Part shown: positions 11,901-23,046 of the stretch, in pieces
How the letters are laid out: every line of letters begins with the position of its first letter
How positions within the stretch are numbered: position 1 is the first letter of the stretch
NCBI GenBank assembly: GCA_024741835.1
Contig: JAENRP010000014.1
Span: 166,921-230,920 of the forward strand
Source: Diplocarpon mali
Lineage: Eukaryota > Ascomycota > Leotiomycetes > Helotiales > Drepanopezizaceae
DNA: 64,000 nucleotides
Reading direction: 5' to 3'
The notes under the pieces: model-generated
The model's input: only the letters and a program-made list of their open reading frames with translations
Databases searched by the model: none
Told to the model about the DNA's origin: nothing
Position numbers and translations under genes: made by a program

Positions 11901-12158
11901 TCCCTACAGACTTTGGCTGCCAGTACTGTCGAAATGGCGAATCCTTCCTTCAAAAGCCCTATGCCTCCGCCTGCGCCACGCAGGCCGATTCGTACCGAAC
12001 AATGCGAAGTGTTAGTCGGAGGTGAAGATCAAGCTAGTGGGGCAGACTCTGAGAGGAAAGTAGCTCTTGACGGGCCTTGGTCTCGTGAGGCGTTTGATTT
12101 ATTTGGCCTTCGAGGGCCTCCGCAGCGAAATACTGGATCAAAAGTCGCCGCAGCATAG
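8982..12158 (+). CDS. ZGRF1/Mte1/Dbl2-like DUF2439 protein
   Basis: A single exon of 1058 residues. The in-frame GTG at 8961 is not needed; the ATG at 8982 is the first Met. Residues about 20-100 form the DUF2439 module (VLEFRCLYTPDIRRKQKRW, WQDGRLKFHTFNKRIMVYDE). This module defines budding-yeast Mte1, fission-yeast Dbl2 and the N-terminus of animal ZGRF1, which bind DNA-repair helicases of the Mph1/FANCM class at branched DNA. The rest is long, Ser/Lys/Pro-rich and probably disordered. It has two copies of a short motif (GYAQNLMGATLSL near 9580, GYASNLTGTPLVI near 9847) and a conserved-looking C-terminal GPWSREAFDLFG. No helicase motifs are present, so it should act as an accessory factor. 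Localisation at nuclear recombination foci is expected from the family and not shown here. Confidence 0.85.
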   Translation: MTASHAGTINTSMDVPQSQNTAPVLEFRCLYTPDIRRKQKRWQDGRLKFHTFNKRIMVYDERSNFVGDTHWKGGLDFEEGEELELERGGILVEVGECIGKRNQDLSELFDKRVKGREERVSAKIAASPGPMRTQYTPAGSAQLRPKPLNAMLTPTGHYGRAIVSSTSPFEERQSAGEKRDENEPPTKRRRQGDATCSKNGYAQNLMGATLSLGSSRPSSTPMIRYEPIKTRPMALYSPANAIDFTMDDEEERRAADARRKIAKEERKSMLERPSAKIKKHKSTSPANSGYASNLTGTPLVISRPDGRKATKTVPVKPLTHARHQEKTDPLLESGESSIGIEQSSNRQIQEVKKAKAVSQAEMGDENYSNDRGDNFISMNTLSKRQSPQSIKNAKDQRAHAIDLDGKTSFPPQEGSFIDIESTPTLLRKNLAKPKNSTPKVSRPSIMGQVTRLQSSSPLRVSLTTPALQQSGSFRKSTIQDSSIADLSPECQRPASGLRIRSRGPRKMMMLMDRSSVRSSGTRGSVGREKAPPGPLEALHITSDEVVLSQLTTAVDGFCEKQEAILQARLNSTRPKHHLVDISSSDPDNGIDHHKIDLLLSRKSVPSQKQVELFRSVPVSSPPIHTNPPARRIEQTTPAEKSNYVATKGTSSAGMNVLGDSHPLSGLVIVETRTDRNNEPWRHPPPARSYQNAVRKDFSSSVKQTVEDTHPLKRHVDVLKSVARVSERKEDAAALSKGYIREGASIQDESINFESGGRRPDPSKITKFASHQTTSSQKLFEAPESKLPKTAELPQNTDGERSYNQNNLKSGKKTLQPGYEHEEIPRPGNQANHALRPGAEINILKPAGLPEHNISVVQSASAHFRVMMQPSASSINLVAGAMSDSADSASSRQSNYSRIGPPSNEAAVELSLKPPPRVEEALEATSEPCSIPDFSSANTFAIESTALGTLDLKNDNSWMGFPKARLANPATRGKSLQTLAASTVEMANPSFKSPMPPPAPRRPIRTEQCEVLVGGEDQASGADSERKVALDGPWSREAFDLFGLRGPPQRNTGSKVAAA

Positions 12159-13207
12159 CATAGAGGATCGCTTTCAATACAACAGTATTCTGAATACTTC
12201 ATGCGTTCTACACAAGACCCTCTTGGAAGTTTTTTACAAGGGGATGCTTCAGTAGGTGCATTCAAGTTCTTATATTTTTTATTTATCGACTCCCCTCGGC
12301 CAAAGCTAGCTTTCCTGATGCGTATAAGGGCATCTTTCGCATATTTTCTATGAAACTTTCAAAATCTTCATTACATATCATCGTAGACGGCGATTGACAA
12401 TTACTTGTAAGAGTTAGTTAATCCAAATGGTATGGCCTGAAACCATAGGGCTTTCTGCTAGAAAGAGGGCAATCGGGCAGGAGTTGACAAGGAGTTGGAA
12501 AACCGAACTTTCAATTGCAATTTGGCACCCTCCCTTGCTTTGCCAAAATGCAATTTACTATCATTAATTTACGTTTTCTATCGCCCTTCTCATATTTCGT
12601 CGAGATCACAAGAATATGTCCTCAGCCTCAATTGGGCTTGTCGGCTCTGTGCTCGCCGCCTCAGCCACAACTAATGATATCGTCTGGTCCACAGCTCAAC
12701 GAATATGCCAGCCTTTGACCACCACTGCAATCTTCGGCTCTGGCAGACAAGAAAAGTGTACCTGAATTGAGTCTTGCGGCATTTTGGCACCGTTGGGCGA
12801 ATATTCGAAGCCAGTTTCGTCGCTCGTTTTGGTCAGCCAGACTGGCTGGAGTACGTGTAGCCTCATTTTGACACCGAGAATCTGAGCAGCTGTTGGGTAA
12901 TTCAGGGTTCGAGCAGAGCACTGCCCTTGTGCCTTGAGGCGGATGGCGGAGCACTGCGACTAAACATCCTCCGATAAACAGCTGATTATTGCTTCGACGG
13001 CTAAATCGGATCCTTTAAATCGTCGCTTATGCTTTTCGCATTTCTCTTTGCGCTCTTTTCGTATCATGCAGGTGGTCCAGGACCGGATTTTGCATCGATC
13101 AATCAATCAACACGCTGTATCGATGGGTGCCTAGCATCGAGCCCGCCAACAACAAGAAGCGTCAGCCTCGAGTCCTCCCTCACCGGTTAACCAGATCTAC
13201 TTCGACC
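12159..13207. other. Intergenic
   Basis: About 1 kb between two plus-strand genes. It carries the 3' end of the DUF2439 gene and the promoter of the zinc-finger gene at 13208. Short open frames occur on both strands but none resembles a protein. The last 100 bases include ATCAATCAATCAACACGC and then the leader of the next gene. No tRNA, repeat or transposon is seen. Confidence 0.5.
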
Positions 13208-15158
13208 ATGGACGGAGATAGTAGACCACCATGGCGCACCTCTTCCAGCTCGAATTCACGATCGAAACGCCATCAGTCTCTTAACCTCTCTGTCAGAACG
13301 GCAAGCCATTCGACCCCGCCAGCGACGAAACAAGATCCAACCCCGCAGCAACCACGCCTGACATACCCTCTGCCAATACCCAAGGACAAGGAAGCAAGGG
13401 CTTTAGATCTTTACATCGCCTACTGCGACGCATTTCTTAAAGAGAAGGTAGAAAACAGCGATGTCGAACTGAATTCCGCAACTAGCCATCGCGACGGCTA
13501 TCACTTGAGCGTGCCAGGACCGCCGACTGCCCACTCCGTGACTTCCTACGCTTCCTCGAAATATAGCCTAGCAAACCCGAGCTACGACAATGTCACCGAC
13601 CTCTCATCTGTTGTCTCTTTCGATGACAAGGACGAGCTAGCGTCTGCTGCTGCGAAGAGTGAGGGAGAGCTGATATCTTTTGATGGCAAGAAGGTCAAAC
13701 AGCGCAGGAGGAAAAGGCTGGATCCAGTCGCAAGAGCAAAGGCTGCCCTGGTTCGGTACCTGGTATCTTGCTCGGTCTGCCGCAGTCGGAGGGTAAAGGT
13801 AGGGTGTCTACAGTTCTTTTTGTCAGGATCAGAATTTGACCGAGCTCAAGTGCCCTCTGGACCACCACGACATTCCACTCCTCGAAAAGCTCCGACAACA
13901 GCGCTTGGAGGCAGAACGGCCCCGGGCTGGAGAAGACCCCGGCTCTTCTATATCGAACTCTTCCCAGCAGACGGCTACATCGCTATCCACATGGCAAAAT
14001 ACCGGGCCCGATGTCTCGCAGTCAAATGCTCTGATGGGTGTTGGAACCAAGCTGGATCTCGAACAAGTCTCTGGGAATTATACCTCGCAACTAGATATCC
14101 AGTCACCAGGAGAGGCAGCATTCGGCGACATATTGAGCGATATTCCAGCACCAACTGTTCTTGACATCGCGACCGATCTTCCAATATTCAGCCCCAACCC
14201 ATATGCATCCTACCAGGACGGCCAAATGATAGCGATCGGTGTGCATAGAAATGGGTATTTCTATTGCCAGCATCTAGATGGGCTTTGCCATGAATCCTTC
14301 GCCACCGACGAAGATCTGCAAGTCCACTTTGAGACCGCCCATTTCGCGTTTACACGTATCCACCCAGCGCACCGTCTCATGTGTTCTTCTTGTAACTCTC
14401 TGAACCACGACATGCTAAGCCCCTGTACAAATTGTTCTTTACTCGGTACCCTGGAGCTCTGGGTGTACGGGAACTTCATCCCAATTCCGTCATTCTATCC
14501 CGACGCCCCTGGCCCTCAGGGTGTCGGAAGCTTCACCACGGATATAGTGTTCTCGTCCATGTCGTATGACAGCATCGATTTGCAGTGGGATCAAGATCTG
14601 AATAGCGGGACCTTTGGCGGAACTATGGACACTGAGAGCCATCATTTCGGAGTGGAAGGCAGGGGGGATGCATTTGGCGGGAGCCAGTACGACTATCAAG
14701 CCTCGAACCCCTCGAGTTACAGCGCCAACTTTCAGGGCAATTTTCTCAGTGGCGCCATACAAATGGCTAGAGAGCCCGTCTCGATACATCTAGTCTACGA
14801 AAAAGCCCGAAAGTCACCGCAACGCCCCGAGCACATTGTTTTCTTAGTTCTACTTGGCATCATTATACTTGGCATTGACTATTACATACTCGCGATGGAT
14901 CGCCTCACCACGATAATCCGCGTACATCTCCCTCTGCTGGGATTTATTGGCACATTAAGCTGTTTCGGGAGGTGCCTCTCGACCAAGTCGCGATTGCGGC
15001 GAACCCGACTAGTAAGTGCCTGACCCGTCTACTATCATGAGGCCGAGAATGTAACCAACTTGCCGCAGAAATCGCAAATTCTCGGGTCTTCTTTATCCCC
15101 AAGTGCGGGCAGACAACGCCCACCACGTTCGGGCGGTTGTAGTAACGTTAGGGGATGA
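13208..15158 (+). CDS. Half zinc-cluster protein with C2H2-like finger and C-terminal membrane segment
   Basis: Three exons are proposed (13208-13798, 13851-15011, 15069-15158), giving 613 residues. The ATG at 13208 has a strong context (TCGACCATGG). Exon 1 is low-complexity. It is followed by a basic stretch and CSVCRSRRVK, with the third Cys starting exon 2 (CPLDHHD). The module is C188-x2-C191-x6-C198-x3-H202, resembling only the first half of a fungal Zn2Cys6 cluster. Further on are a C2H2-like finger (C336, C343, H356, H361) and CSSC..CTNC (375, 378, 389, 392). Residues about 527-546 (IVFLVLLGIIILGIDYYI) are strongly hydrophobic, and a second weaker hydrophobic patch follows. The last intron uses GTAAGT..CCGCAG; reading through would end the protein at 15023. 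I infer a nucleic-acid-binding, possibly membrane-tethered regulator. No named orthologue is claimed. Confidence 0.75.
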
Positions 15159-17328
15159 GTTGGGCACTTTACTCTTTAAATGACATAAGTCCTTGTCGGA
15201 CATATGAAATTCTTTGACAGCGTTACGTTGTATGACGAATGGCGACTCGCGCTACTTATGAAACAATCTTTCTCTCATGTGTCACATAATATGGCATCGA
15301 GCTGTCTATTTTGATATCGGACCGAGCGGCTAGAAATCAGCACGTCCTTCACACCCCTGTCTACGCATCTTCTGCTATCTGCCCATACACATTATTCGAC
15401 AATTCAACCATCCGCGCAAATTGTCACCCTACCACTAGCAAGTAAATCGAAGAGGGAATCATTGCGGTTGGAACATGGCTTTGGAGACCTCGGGTAACTA
15501 GGCTTAAATTCCTTTTTGCTAACAGTATTCTTTTTCTCCACCAAAATACGACCCGATTTTTGATCTCGTGGAGACAAAGCACCGCAGCAGTGCTTGCCCA
15601 TTTGCATGAAATTGCAAGTCCAAACATATTACCTACGCCAAAATCATCCTGCCGCGTCCTCGTCTCTTCTGCTCTCGCTTTCAGCTTCCAAGAAGTTTGT
15701 TTATGTACTTGTATCCAGTACCTACGTAGAAGGTACTGGGCTCCGTACGCGATTTCAAGCAGGGCCCTTTCGTGTGCAGAATCGGGAGTTGGGACTACGT
15801 AAACCGGACGTGCCGAAGCGTATATGTGTTTGCGATTTACGCCGCGGCGCCTTTCGAGATCATGGGATGCTTTTGCTAGTGCATGGGGTTAGACTGTTCA
15901 CGGGGGATCCCCGAAACTGACCTCGAATCCAGATTTCTGTCTCCGAAAGCTGCTGCGGGGACGTGTCGCCGAATATTGATATCTCTCCTCTCGTGCTGTA
16001 GATGGTACAGGGGTCTGGCCGAATGCGCTATTGCGAAGACATTGTAACCGGATTTAACGTGTGATCTTTCGTTTGGGACGATGAGCACCGCGGGACGTTG
16101 GCTGATTTCCCTTGTGTCGCTCGGGCGCAGAACTCTGCAGCTTTTTCTGCGCAGCGAACGAGAATGAAGCATCGTGTGTCGAGCACTCTCTAAGTTTTCC
16201 CTGGGGGATCAGCTCGATTGGCTCCCTCGGGTGAGGAGGAAAGAATGTAGGTTCCAAGCCGCTTCACCTCAGGGGTCAGAGAGGGTCACCCGTCGCCCAC
16301 GCGCGACGACGACTTCATTCACCTCAATCAGGTCCACCAGCGTACCTGGTACGGGAGCTTGCGGGCCCTGCGACACGGTGTCGGCATGGTGTTTTCAAGC
16401 GTTAATCAAAACATGTCTAATCCATCCCGCCGTGCCGCACGCTTCGGGGTCGGCAGAGCTCGGTCGATCCGATGAGTCGCGATGAGCCGGACCAAGCCTT
16501 TCCCTTGATGGCGTGATTGGATCGGCTCTTGGGCTTTTCAGAAGCTGTATTGATTGAGGATCCATGGAAGTATACAAAGTTGGAGACTGTGGCCTAGGGC
16601 GTCAGTAACTCTGTAGAGACGAACTGTGGAAGGACGAACTCGCCCCGATCCATATAACATGCCTCTTTGGATTTGCAGGAGACAGCTACAGACGAGTCGA
16701 TTGTTGCGGATGCACGTACACAGTTAACCTTCACCCCGTAGCTACACAGTCTCGCGGGGAGTCATCGAGCAAATCCTGCTAAGCTTAAAGAGGCCTCACC
16801 GGCTGACATGGACTTCATCATTGGTTATCTCGCGGAGTTTCGCGTAGAGCTGTGCAGGGCAGCCATAGTCGTGCAGCGATTTCAGCTCCAACAACAAGAG
16901 AAGCCACCAATGGTAGGTGAGCAAGGTAAGCAATACAAGCAATGTAAGCAATGTAAGCAATGTAAGCAATCCTGACTCGATCATGGCCCCGGCTACTGTG
17001 TGGCTCTGTCGCGCAAAGCCTCTTTTCCCTTTTCGCTCGCCGGTACGGCACGTGACTGTGCACCTGAGGCCAGGCGAATTTCATAAGACTCAGCTTGTCC
17101 GCGAGGCACTCTCCGCTGCATTCTCCTGTCCTGAATCCCCTCGCAGCTTGACATACGCACTGTGCTGTAATCGTTGGTTCCCTCCTCGTCGCCGGCTTGT
17201 CGACGACGTTTGAGTCAAGTCACAGAGAAAACCTGGCACAATTGAGCTGAACCCTTCGGCGGTAACCTTTCACGACACACCCCACTCTACTACCGACCAG
17301 TTAGTCAACAGAGACGCAATCATTCGCA
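15159..17328. other. Intergenic, 2.2 kb
   Basis: No gene is supported here. The frames overlap on both strands and read as random sequence. Five tandem 9-bp units (GTAAGCAAT or one-base variants) lie at 16926-16970. The right end holds the promoter of the gene at 17329. Its leader, shortly before the ATG, includes CATTCGCAATGG. Confidence 0.5.
16926..16970 (+). repeat. Five 9-bp GTAAGCAAT units
   Basis: Tandem 9-bp units at 16926, 16935, 16944, 16953 and 16962. The second begins ACA in place of GTA. No gene overlaps them. Confidence 0.9.
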
Positions 17329-20300
17329 ATGGCCGCCTCGTTCACCATCACTCAGCCCTTCTTGGGCGCACCTCTGCAATTCCAACCCGAGTAAGTCCTT
17401 TTGGGTAGCCAAGTTATCCAAAGAATAAGTGACAGGCTCAATATATTCCTGCGTCCTGCCCTGTCATGGGATCTCGGCTGATTTGGCCAGTCTGGGATCC
17501 AAGGAACTCGAGGCCTTGGTAGATGCCTATGTCAGTGGCCATGGCTCCAAGCAAGAGAAGTTCTCCGTCGTTACGGTCGAGTTCTTCAACCATGCCACGG
17601 TCGACCTCAATACCGGTGCCCTGACACGGACAGTAAGTAATCAAGATTCACCAAGATCTCACGGATAATGGTTGATCGGAACAGTATGATGTCTATATTG
17701 CCCCGATTTTCGACCATTCCCCAATGGAATCACAATCGTCTGGACACTCTCCGACTATCTTCACCCCATCTCCAGGCTCCTCTACCACCTTGGGTGATTC
17801 CGGATATGGCTCCTTCGGCATGCCTACACCAAGTGTGACTCCTCGCACCAGAACGCTGGGCTCTGCGAGGCTCGTCAAGAGAGCAGCGAAGAGAGACAGC
17901 AAGACCAAGATGCCAAAGGTTGAGGAGACCCGCTTGCCTGGGTTCTCTATCATGACCAAGGACGGGATCGATGTTACGACAACTGCTGGTCGGGGTACGA
18001 AGACAAGAGAGCAGAGAGAGCATGCTCATTTGATGCGAATCTTGAAGGCCTGTGACGCGTGCAAGCGGAAGAAGATTCGAGTAAGTGCTTGCATTTAGCT
18101 CTTGTGCGACTTTCCAAAGACTAATCGAAGTAAGTGTGATCCTTCCCATAGAACATCTCACAACCTGTCACGAACTTCCTCCACAACAATGACCTCCTCC
18201 GCCTCGGCTGGTCCTCGTTCGCAGTATGAGGGGAACGGCAACCTCCCCGGTCTAACAAGACAATCGACCCAGGCTTCGCAAGGTACACCATTCACACCTT
18301 TAAATGCCATTGACGACTTCGTCCTGTTCCCCGAGGATGCGTCCTGGAACCCGGAAATGTCACAAGCCGACTTGGGAAGTTTCAATTTCGATCTCGCCGA
18401 TACGGATTGGAAGATGGGCTCGGAATTCGACCTCTCATTCGGCGGGCGACAGCAACCGTTCGTGGGTAATCTTGACATCGATCCTCAGTTGGTGCATTCG
18501 TTCAACCAACAGCCACACTCTTCGGCTGGCCAACAGAACATCACATCCATTCCTCACACGATTGGCTCCTATCCTGTCCCAGCTGAAAGATTTGACCTCG
18601 ATCAATACTTAGTACCGAATCAACGTGCCCCGGTCTACATAGGACCTCATTCTGCCGCGCAACATCAGGAATTCTTCCAGCAGTCGTCAATGTCACCGGG
18701 TCCGAGCGGTGACTTGATACCATCGACCTCGGATTGGAGCCTACTAGAATCAACACTACAAGATTCCCCTGGCGGAGGCGCTAACTTGTCATCGCCCATG
18801 CGCCCACCGTCCAGCCAAACCTCTAGTGGCGGGATTCAACAGCGGGTTAGTCGTAACCAAGAAGCTGTAATGACTCGAGGCAAATCTACCGCAATGCATG
18901 CCAGTGGCTCTGGTTCTAGGTCTGGTACCGTAGTGGATCCTCCTGATAATCTCGATGTTCCACCGGCATCAAAGCAACGACGTGCTCTAGCTGTCCACTG
19001 GGGCGGCTCGAGCTCATTTGCGGGCGGGCTATCTACTCTGGCCCAGGAGTGCCACACAGTATCGGAACGTCTTCGTGCTATCAAGTCGTCCGGATCCGAG
19101 AATACCGCCCTGGTCAAAGAACTTCAATCGCTGAGATCTGTTGCTAGATTCCTCAGGACTGGCGGAACAACGGTTCCAATGTCGACACGTGCTGAAGTCC
19201 AGGTCTACCAGGCACAATTACAAAATTTGTCGACCCGACTGCTTGAACCCTGCTCTGGATCGAGACCAGCTGCAAACCCGCTACTGAACACATTGGATCC
19301 AGATTTCTATCCTGAATTCCTCCGACAATGTCAAGTACAGGCCCGTAGACTTGTGAGCTCGCTATGCGCCACGGTCAACACTAGCCAGGTGCAGAGTACC
19401 GGCACTCATTCTCCCATGAATGCTGGACCGTTGATGCCAGGCCCTAGGCTGCAGCTCTTTTCGCCATCGCTCAGCCAAGAAATGGAACACGCATCTCTTA
19501 TATCAGGTGACATATGGGTTGACAGTGCCATGGGCTGCCAGACATGCAATGGCGCATCGATCATGGAAACGTCGTCTGGTTCGGCTCGTGGAGATGGCGT
19601 TGCTCGTAGTCACCCGTCCCATTCGTGTATCGGCAATGGCCTCTTTTCACGACGAAGCCAGGGAGAAGAGCTGGGCCGCGGAACATCGTGCATGCAGGAA
19701 GTTTTTGGGTCCTCTCTGAGTGTAGAGGAGCCACGAGTCGATCTCGATCAAGCAGGCAGTCCCAACAAGTTCGCCCTGCCGCTGCCATTGACATCACAAC
19801 CAGATGCCCTGCCCCTACAGATAGAGCAACTTGGCAGAAACTTGGATATTCAAGTCAACTCCGCCGTAGATTCTTACAATGTTCCGGCATCCCGCAGGAA
19901 ATCTTCGCATCGCAATGCTCAATTCTTTGCGGGTCATGCCAGCATCGAAGAGGTTTTACAGGTTCAATCTAGCACCGAGCGCTCTCCGACTACAACTCTT
20001 CAAACTCCTACCGATAATGGGACAGGCGTCCCGGACCTGACTGAGTCTCACTGCCTTGCTTCGAGTGTGATCCGGTTGCTGGCAGTCATGGCCGTACTGG
20101 CCGTCATCGGATCGTTTTTTTCGTGCTTGAAGGTATGGAGATAGTTCAAGAAATCATCTACAGGCTAACGCGGATAGATCTTTACGTCAGACACACTCCC
20201 AGCCTTATCAGTCCTCCAGGTTCCCGGTCACCTGAGAGGCAGCTGTCATGAATGGGTTGGCACCGACCCTAGCGTCTCAGTTGCCAAACTCTTACTGTGT

Positions 20301-20480
20301 GCTCCCATGGTCACCCAATCACCGTCCGTCCTCAGCCAGTCTCATATCGCATGTTTCGGCATATACATGCTCCAACTCTTTACAGGAGCCACGGAGACAT
20401 GCTCCGCTACGAAGAGCATAGCAGAGGTATGCTACCTAGCCACGGCCATGACGAGCCACGCTCTTCACGGTACACGCTAA
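17329..20480 (+). CDS. Half zinc-cluster protein with C-terminal hydrophobic segment
   Basis: Exons 17329-17390, 17491-17632, 17685-18080 and 18135-20132, plus a probable fifth, 20178-20480, give 966 residues. If the last intron (GTATGG..GGCTAACGCGGATAG) is not removed, the protein stops at 20144 with 869. The N-terminus (MAASFTITQPFLGAPLQF, then DLGSKELEALVDAYV) forms only with these splices. A basic segment precedes CDACKRKKIR, and the third Cys opens exon 4 (CDPSHR). This gives C191-x2-C194-x6-C201-x3-H205, the same spacing as in the upstream gene. A second Zn2Cys6 half is absent. The middle is long and Ser/Gln-rich. Residues about 847-863 (VIRLLAVMAVLAVIGSFF) are hydrophobic and could span or anchor in a membrane. 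I infer a regulator, DNA-binding at most through the half cluster. Function unknown. Confidence 0.75.
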
Positions 20481-21916
20481 AAAGTTCACAGCGAAGTCGG
20501 ATCAGCGGGGTGAAATACATGCAGAGAAGCAGCAAGCCGTTGTTGTCGCTGCCAAGCGAATTCCGCCCCGAGACGACAGCAGCGTGATTCGCGATCGAGA
20601 GCTTCGCCGAGAGCTGCAGCTGGGCTGCTAGATGGATCAAGCTCTACGGCCATGGTAGGAAGTGGGAGCGAGAACGCCAAGGGAGGAAAAGGAAGTCGGG
20701 CGAGGCAGCCTGGTGTAAATGGAGATGGTCACGGATAGACAATACACACACAGCATCACCTGCCAAGCATGTTCTGTCGTGCAAAATGGATTCATAGTGC
20801 GGTGACATGACATGACACCGGGCCAGCACGCGCTCTATCAGCAGCCGACGCCTGCTTGTACCCTTCTGCAATACACTACGGATCGCGCATGATCCTATGC
20901 CTCAAAAAGCCCCCCTCCTCTCCCTCTCCGACAGAACAAGAAGATGCCATCACCACCCCTCCCCCCCTGTCCCTCGAATCCTCCCTCCGGTTCTCCCCCC
21001 CCCAACCAAGCCCAGCCCCCTCTCCCCCAGCGCCCCAGCAGCCCAGCGAGGGGGTATCCAGCCCTACTCCGGATCCGGATCACCAGGGGTGCCTCCCGCG
21101 GGCTGCATCTGCTGCTGCCACGCCTTACACCTACAATCCCGACTCCTCGCGGTGACCCCATCCCATCCCATCCCATCGCATCCCATCGCAGCCCAGCCGA
21201 TCCGGCCTCCTCTCCTCTCATCTCCTCTCCTCTCCTCTCCCAGCCATGGTGTCCAGCCCAGCACCCAGCTCGATGGATACCGAGGAAAGAGAGAAGAGCA
21301 GAAGAGCAGAAGAACAGAAGAAATCAACAAATCAGGAAAAGAAGAGCAGAAGAGCAGAAGAGCATAAGAAATCAAGAAAAGAAGAAAAGGAAAAAAGAGA
21401 AGAGAGAAAGCCACGTGGCTCGGCGCCTCCCCCACCGCAGCTTCGACGGGTCTCTCCCTCCCTCCTCCCCGCTCTCGTGACGAAAGGCACAGCTGGCAGC
21501 TGGTGACGAGAGTGGTAGCAGTGTCTGGCGGACGTGGATGGGAGCCGGCGAGCGGGACGGCCGGCTTCGAGGATGAGATCTGGGGGCATGGGATGGCGAA
21601 GGTTGCGAAAAAGTAGTGGATAAAGTTTGGCAGGTTGTGAGCTGAAGAAGGAGAAGAGGGAGAACAAAAAAAAAAAAAACTTCCCTACACCCCGAGTGCA
21701 AAGCACCACGACTGGGAAGAATCTCACTGGCAAGATCACCTCCCCCCTTCCGCTTCCGTCGAGTCACGGAGAAGACCGCCGCGTTGATTCACAAGACATC
21801 TCGATTCCAAGCGCAGACATAAATGCGTTGAAATAGACCCGTTCGCCAGACTCACACCCCCGACCAAACGCCATGCAAGAAGATGCCGCTCGATACATCG
21901 TCACCCACCCCCCCGT
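20481..21916. repeat. Intergenic with dense simple repeats
   Basis: No gene is supported. CCCAT/CCCATCG pentamers lie at about 21157-21190, TCCTC units at about 21208-21240, and a purine-only stretch with repeated AGAAGAGCAG units at about 21290-21400. An A-run sits near 21666-21680. The purine/pyrimidine strand asymmetry creates long but meaningless open frames rich in Lys-Arg-Glu or Ser-Leu-Phe. The right edge includes the 3' flank of the minus-strand Did2 gene. Confidence 0.6.
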
Positions 21917-22729
21917 CTACGATCTCAGCGCTCTCAGCCGCTCCCCCAGCCCATCCTCTTCGACCTCGGTAGGGCCGCTCTTGACCGGCGCCGCGGTGAC
22001 CGCCTTGGCGCCCTCCATCTCCTGGTGCAGCTCCACGCCCGCCTCGTCGGCCACCTGGCTCATCAGCCGGTCGACATCCTCTTGCGGCGTCCCGACGGCG
22101 GTCGCCGACGTCGTGGCGTTCTCGTAGTACCCGGTGGCGACGTCGAGGTCTTCGAACTGCGTCTCGAAGCGGTCCATGACCGCGGAGATCTGCCCGCGCC
22201 GCGTCGTTAGGCCAGCCCTCCTTGACACGGGGGGATGGGCACACCTTCTCCAGGTCCATGGCCTTCATGGCCTGGTCCATTCCCTTCACCACGTTCATCA
22301 TGCTGCCCGTCACCTGGCGCATCGTCACGGCCGTCTGCACCCGGCTGGCCACCGCGTCGATGCGGCTCCCCAGCCTCAGCAGATTCAGACGCTCGTTCTG
22401 CTTGCGGATCGCATTCTGCGCGTAGATCTTCGCGATGTCGTTGTGTCCTTGCTGGATTGCCTGCCGGGAATTCCCCACCGTTAGGCACGGGCGGCTCTCC
22501 CGCGGAGGGACAGCGAGAAGGNTCTTGAGCTTATCCTTCTCCGTCTTCTCGTCCTTGCTGGCCTTGGTGGCTTGGCGATTGAGTTGCTTGGCTGTGAACT
22601 GGGAGCTGTCAGCTGGATTCCAACGACCTGCTGTCCCGTTGCTGCTGGATGACGGGGAGGCCCGCCTCTCGAGCTGGGGTGAGATGGACGTACCTTCAAG
22701 TTGAAGAGCGCTTTCTCGAGGCCGGACAT
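21917..22729 (-). CDS. did2: Did2/Vps46 (CHMP1) ESCRT-III-associated protein
   Basis: Exons: 22694-22729 ([12 protein letters not shown]), about 22512-22598 ([20 protein letters not shown]), 22245-22460 ([20 protein letters not shown]) and 21917-22189 ([20 protein letters not shown]). They give about 200 residues, the usual size. Did2/CHMP1 is a small helical ESCRT-III subunit on endosomes that recruits the Vps4 ATPase and helps recycle ESCRT filaments. The last residues, [12 protein letters not shown], form a MIM1 helix for MIT-domain binding. The intron between exons 2 and 3 has a good CCTAACG branch and GGCAG acceptor, but its 5' border is unclear. An undetermined base (N) lies at 22522, where the donor would be expected after KLK. 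The in-frame alternative is a weak GTCCCT donor, which adds four residues. The gene shares a 317-bp divergent promoter with the DUF427 gene. Confidence 0.9.
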
Positions 22730-23046
22730 GCTGGAGGGGCTTGAGGCAGATACTTGTCCGGGTGTGTGGTGTTTGCAATCGGGTGGAGAGGCTTCTGCGA
22801 GGGAGAGAGAGGAGGTTGGTCGTTCAGCCTCGTGATTGAGCCGCCGAGGAGTGACGAGGTTTAGCTTGGCTCGCTTTGTACGGGAACTTTAGACACTCGC
22901 ACACGCAGATCTATCGTCATCACCCCGCCATTCATACCAAGACAATAAGTGCTCGCCCCCATGGTCAATTACAAAAGGTGCTTCTCCTGCCTGCCACTCT
23001 CCTGTCAATCCTTGCAGTCTCCCTCAGCAGACATCAAATCTTCAGA
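22730..23046. promoter_or_regulatory. Short divergent promoter, did2 / DUF427 gene
   Basis: Only 317 bp separate the two outward start codons. I see no clear TATA box. The stretch is CT-rich toward the DUF427 side and GA-rich toward the did2 side (GCGAGGGAGAGAGAGG at about 22797-22812). Confidence 0.5.

Noticed and set aside
13832..13850. Alternative acceptor at 13832 for the zinc-cluster gene intron
   Set aside because: It would make an intron of only 34 bases and separate the third Cys from the RRVK stretch; the 52-base intron matches the equivalent junction in the gene at 17329.
16926..16970. CRISPR-like array
   Set aside because: Units are 9 bp and directly tandem with no spacers; a eukaryotic genome would not carry one.
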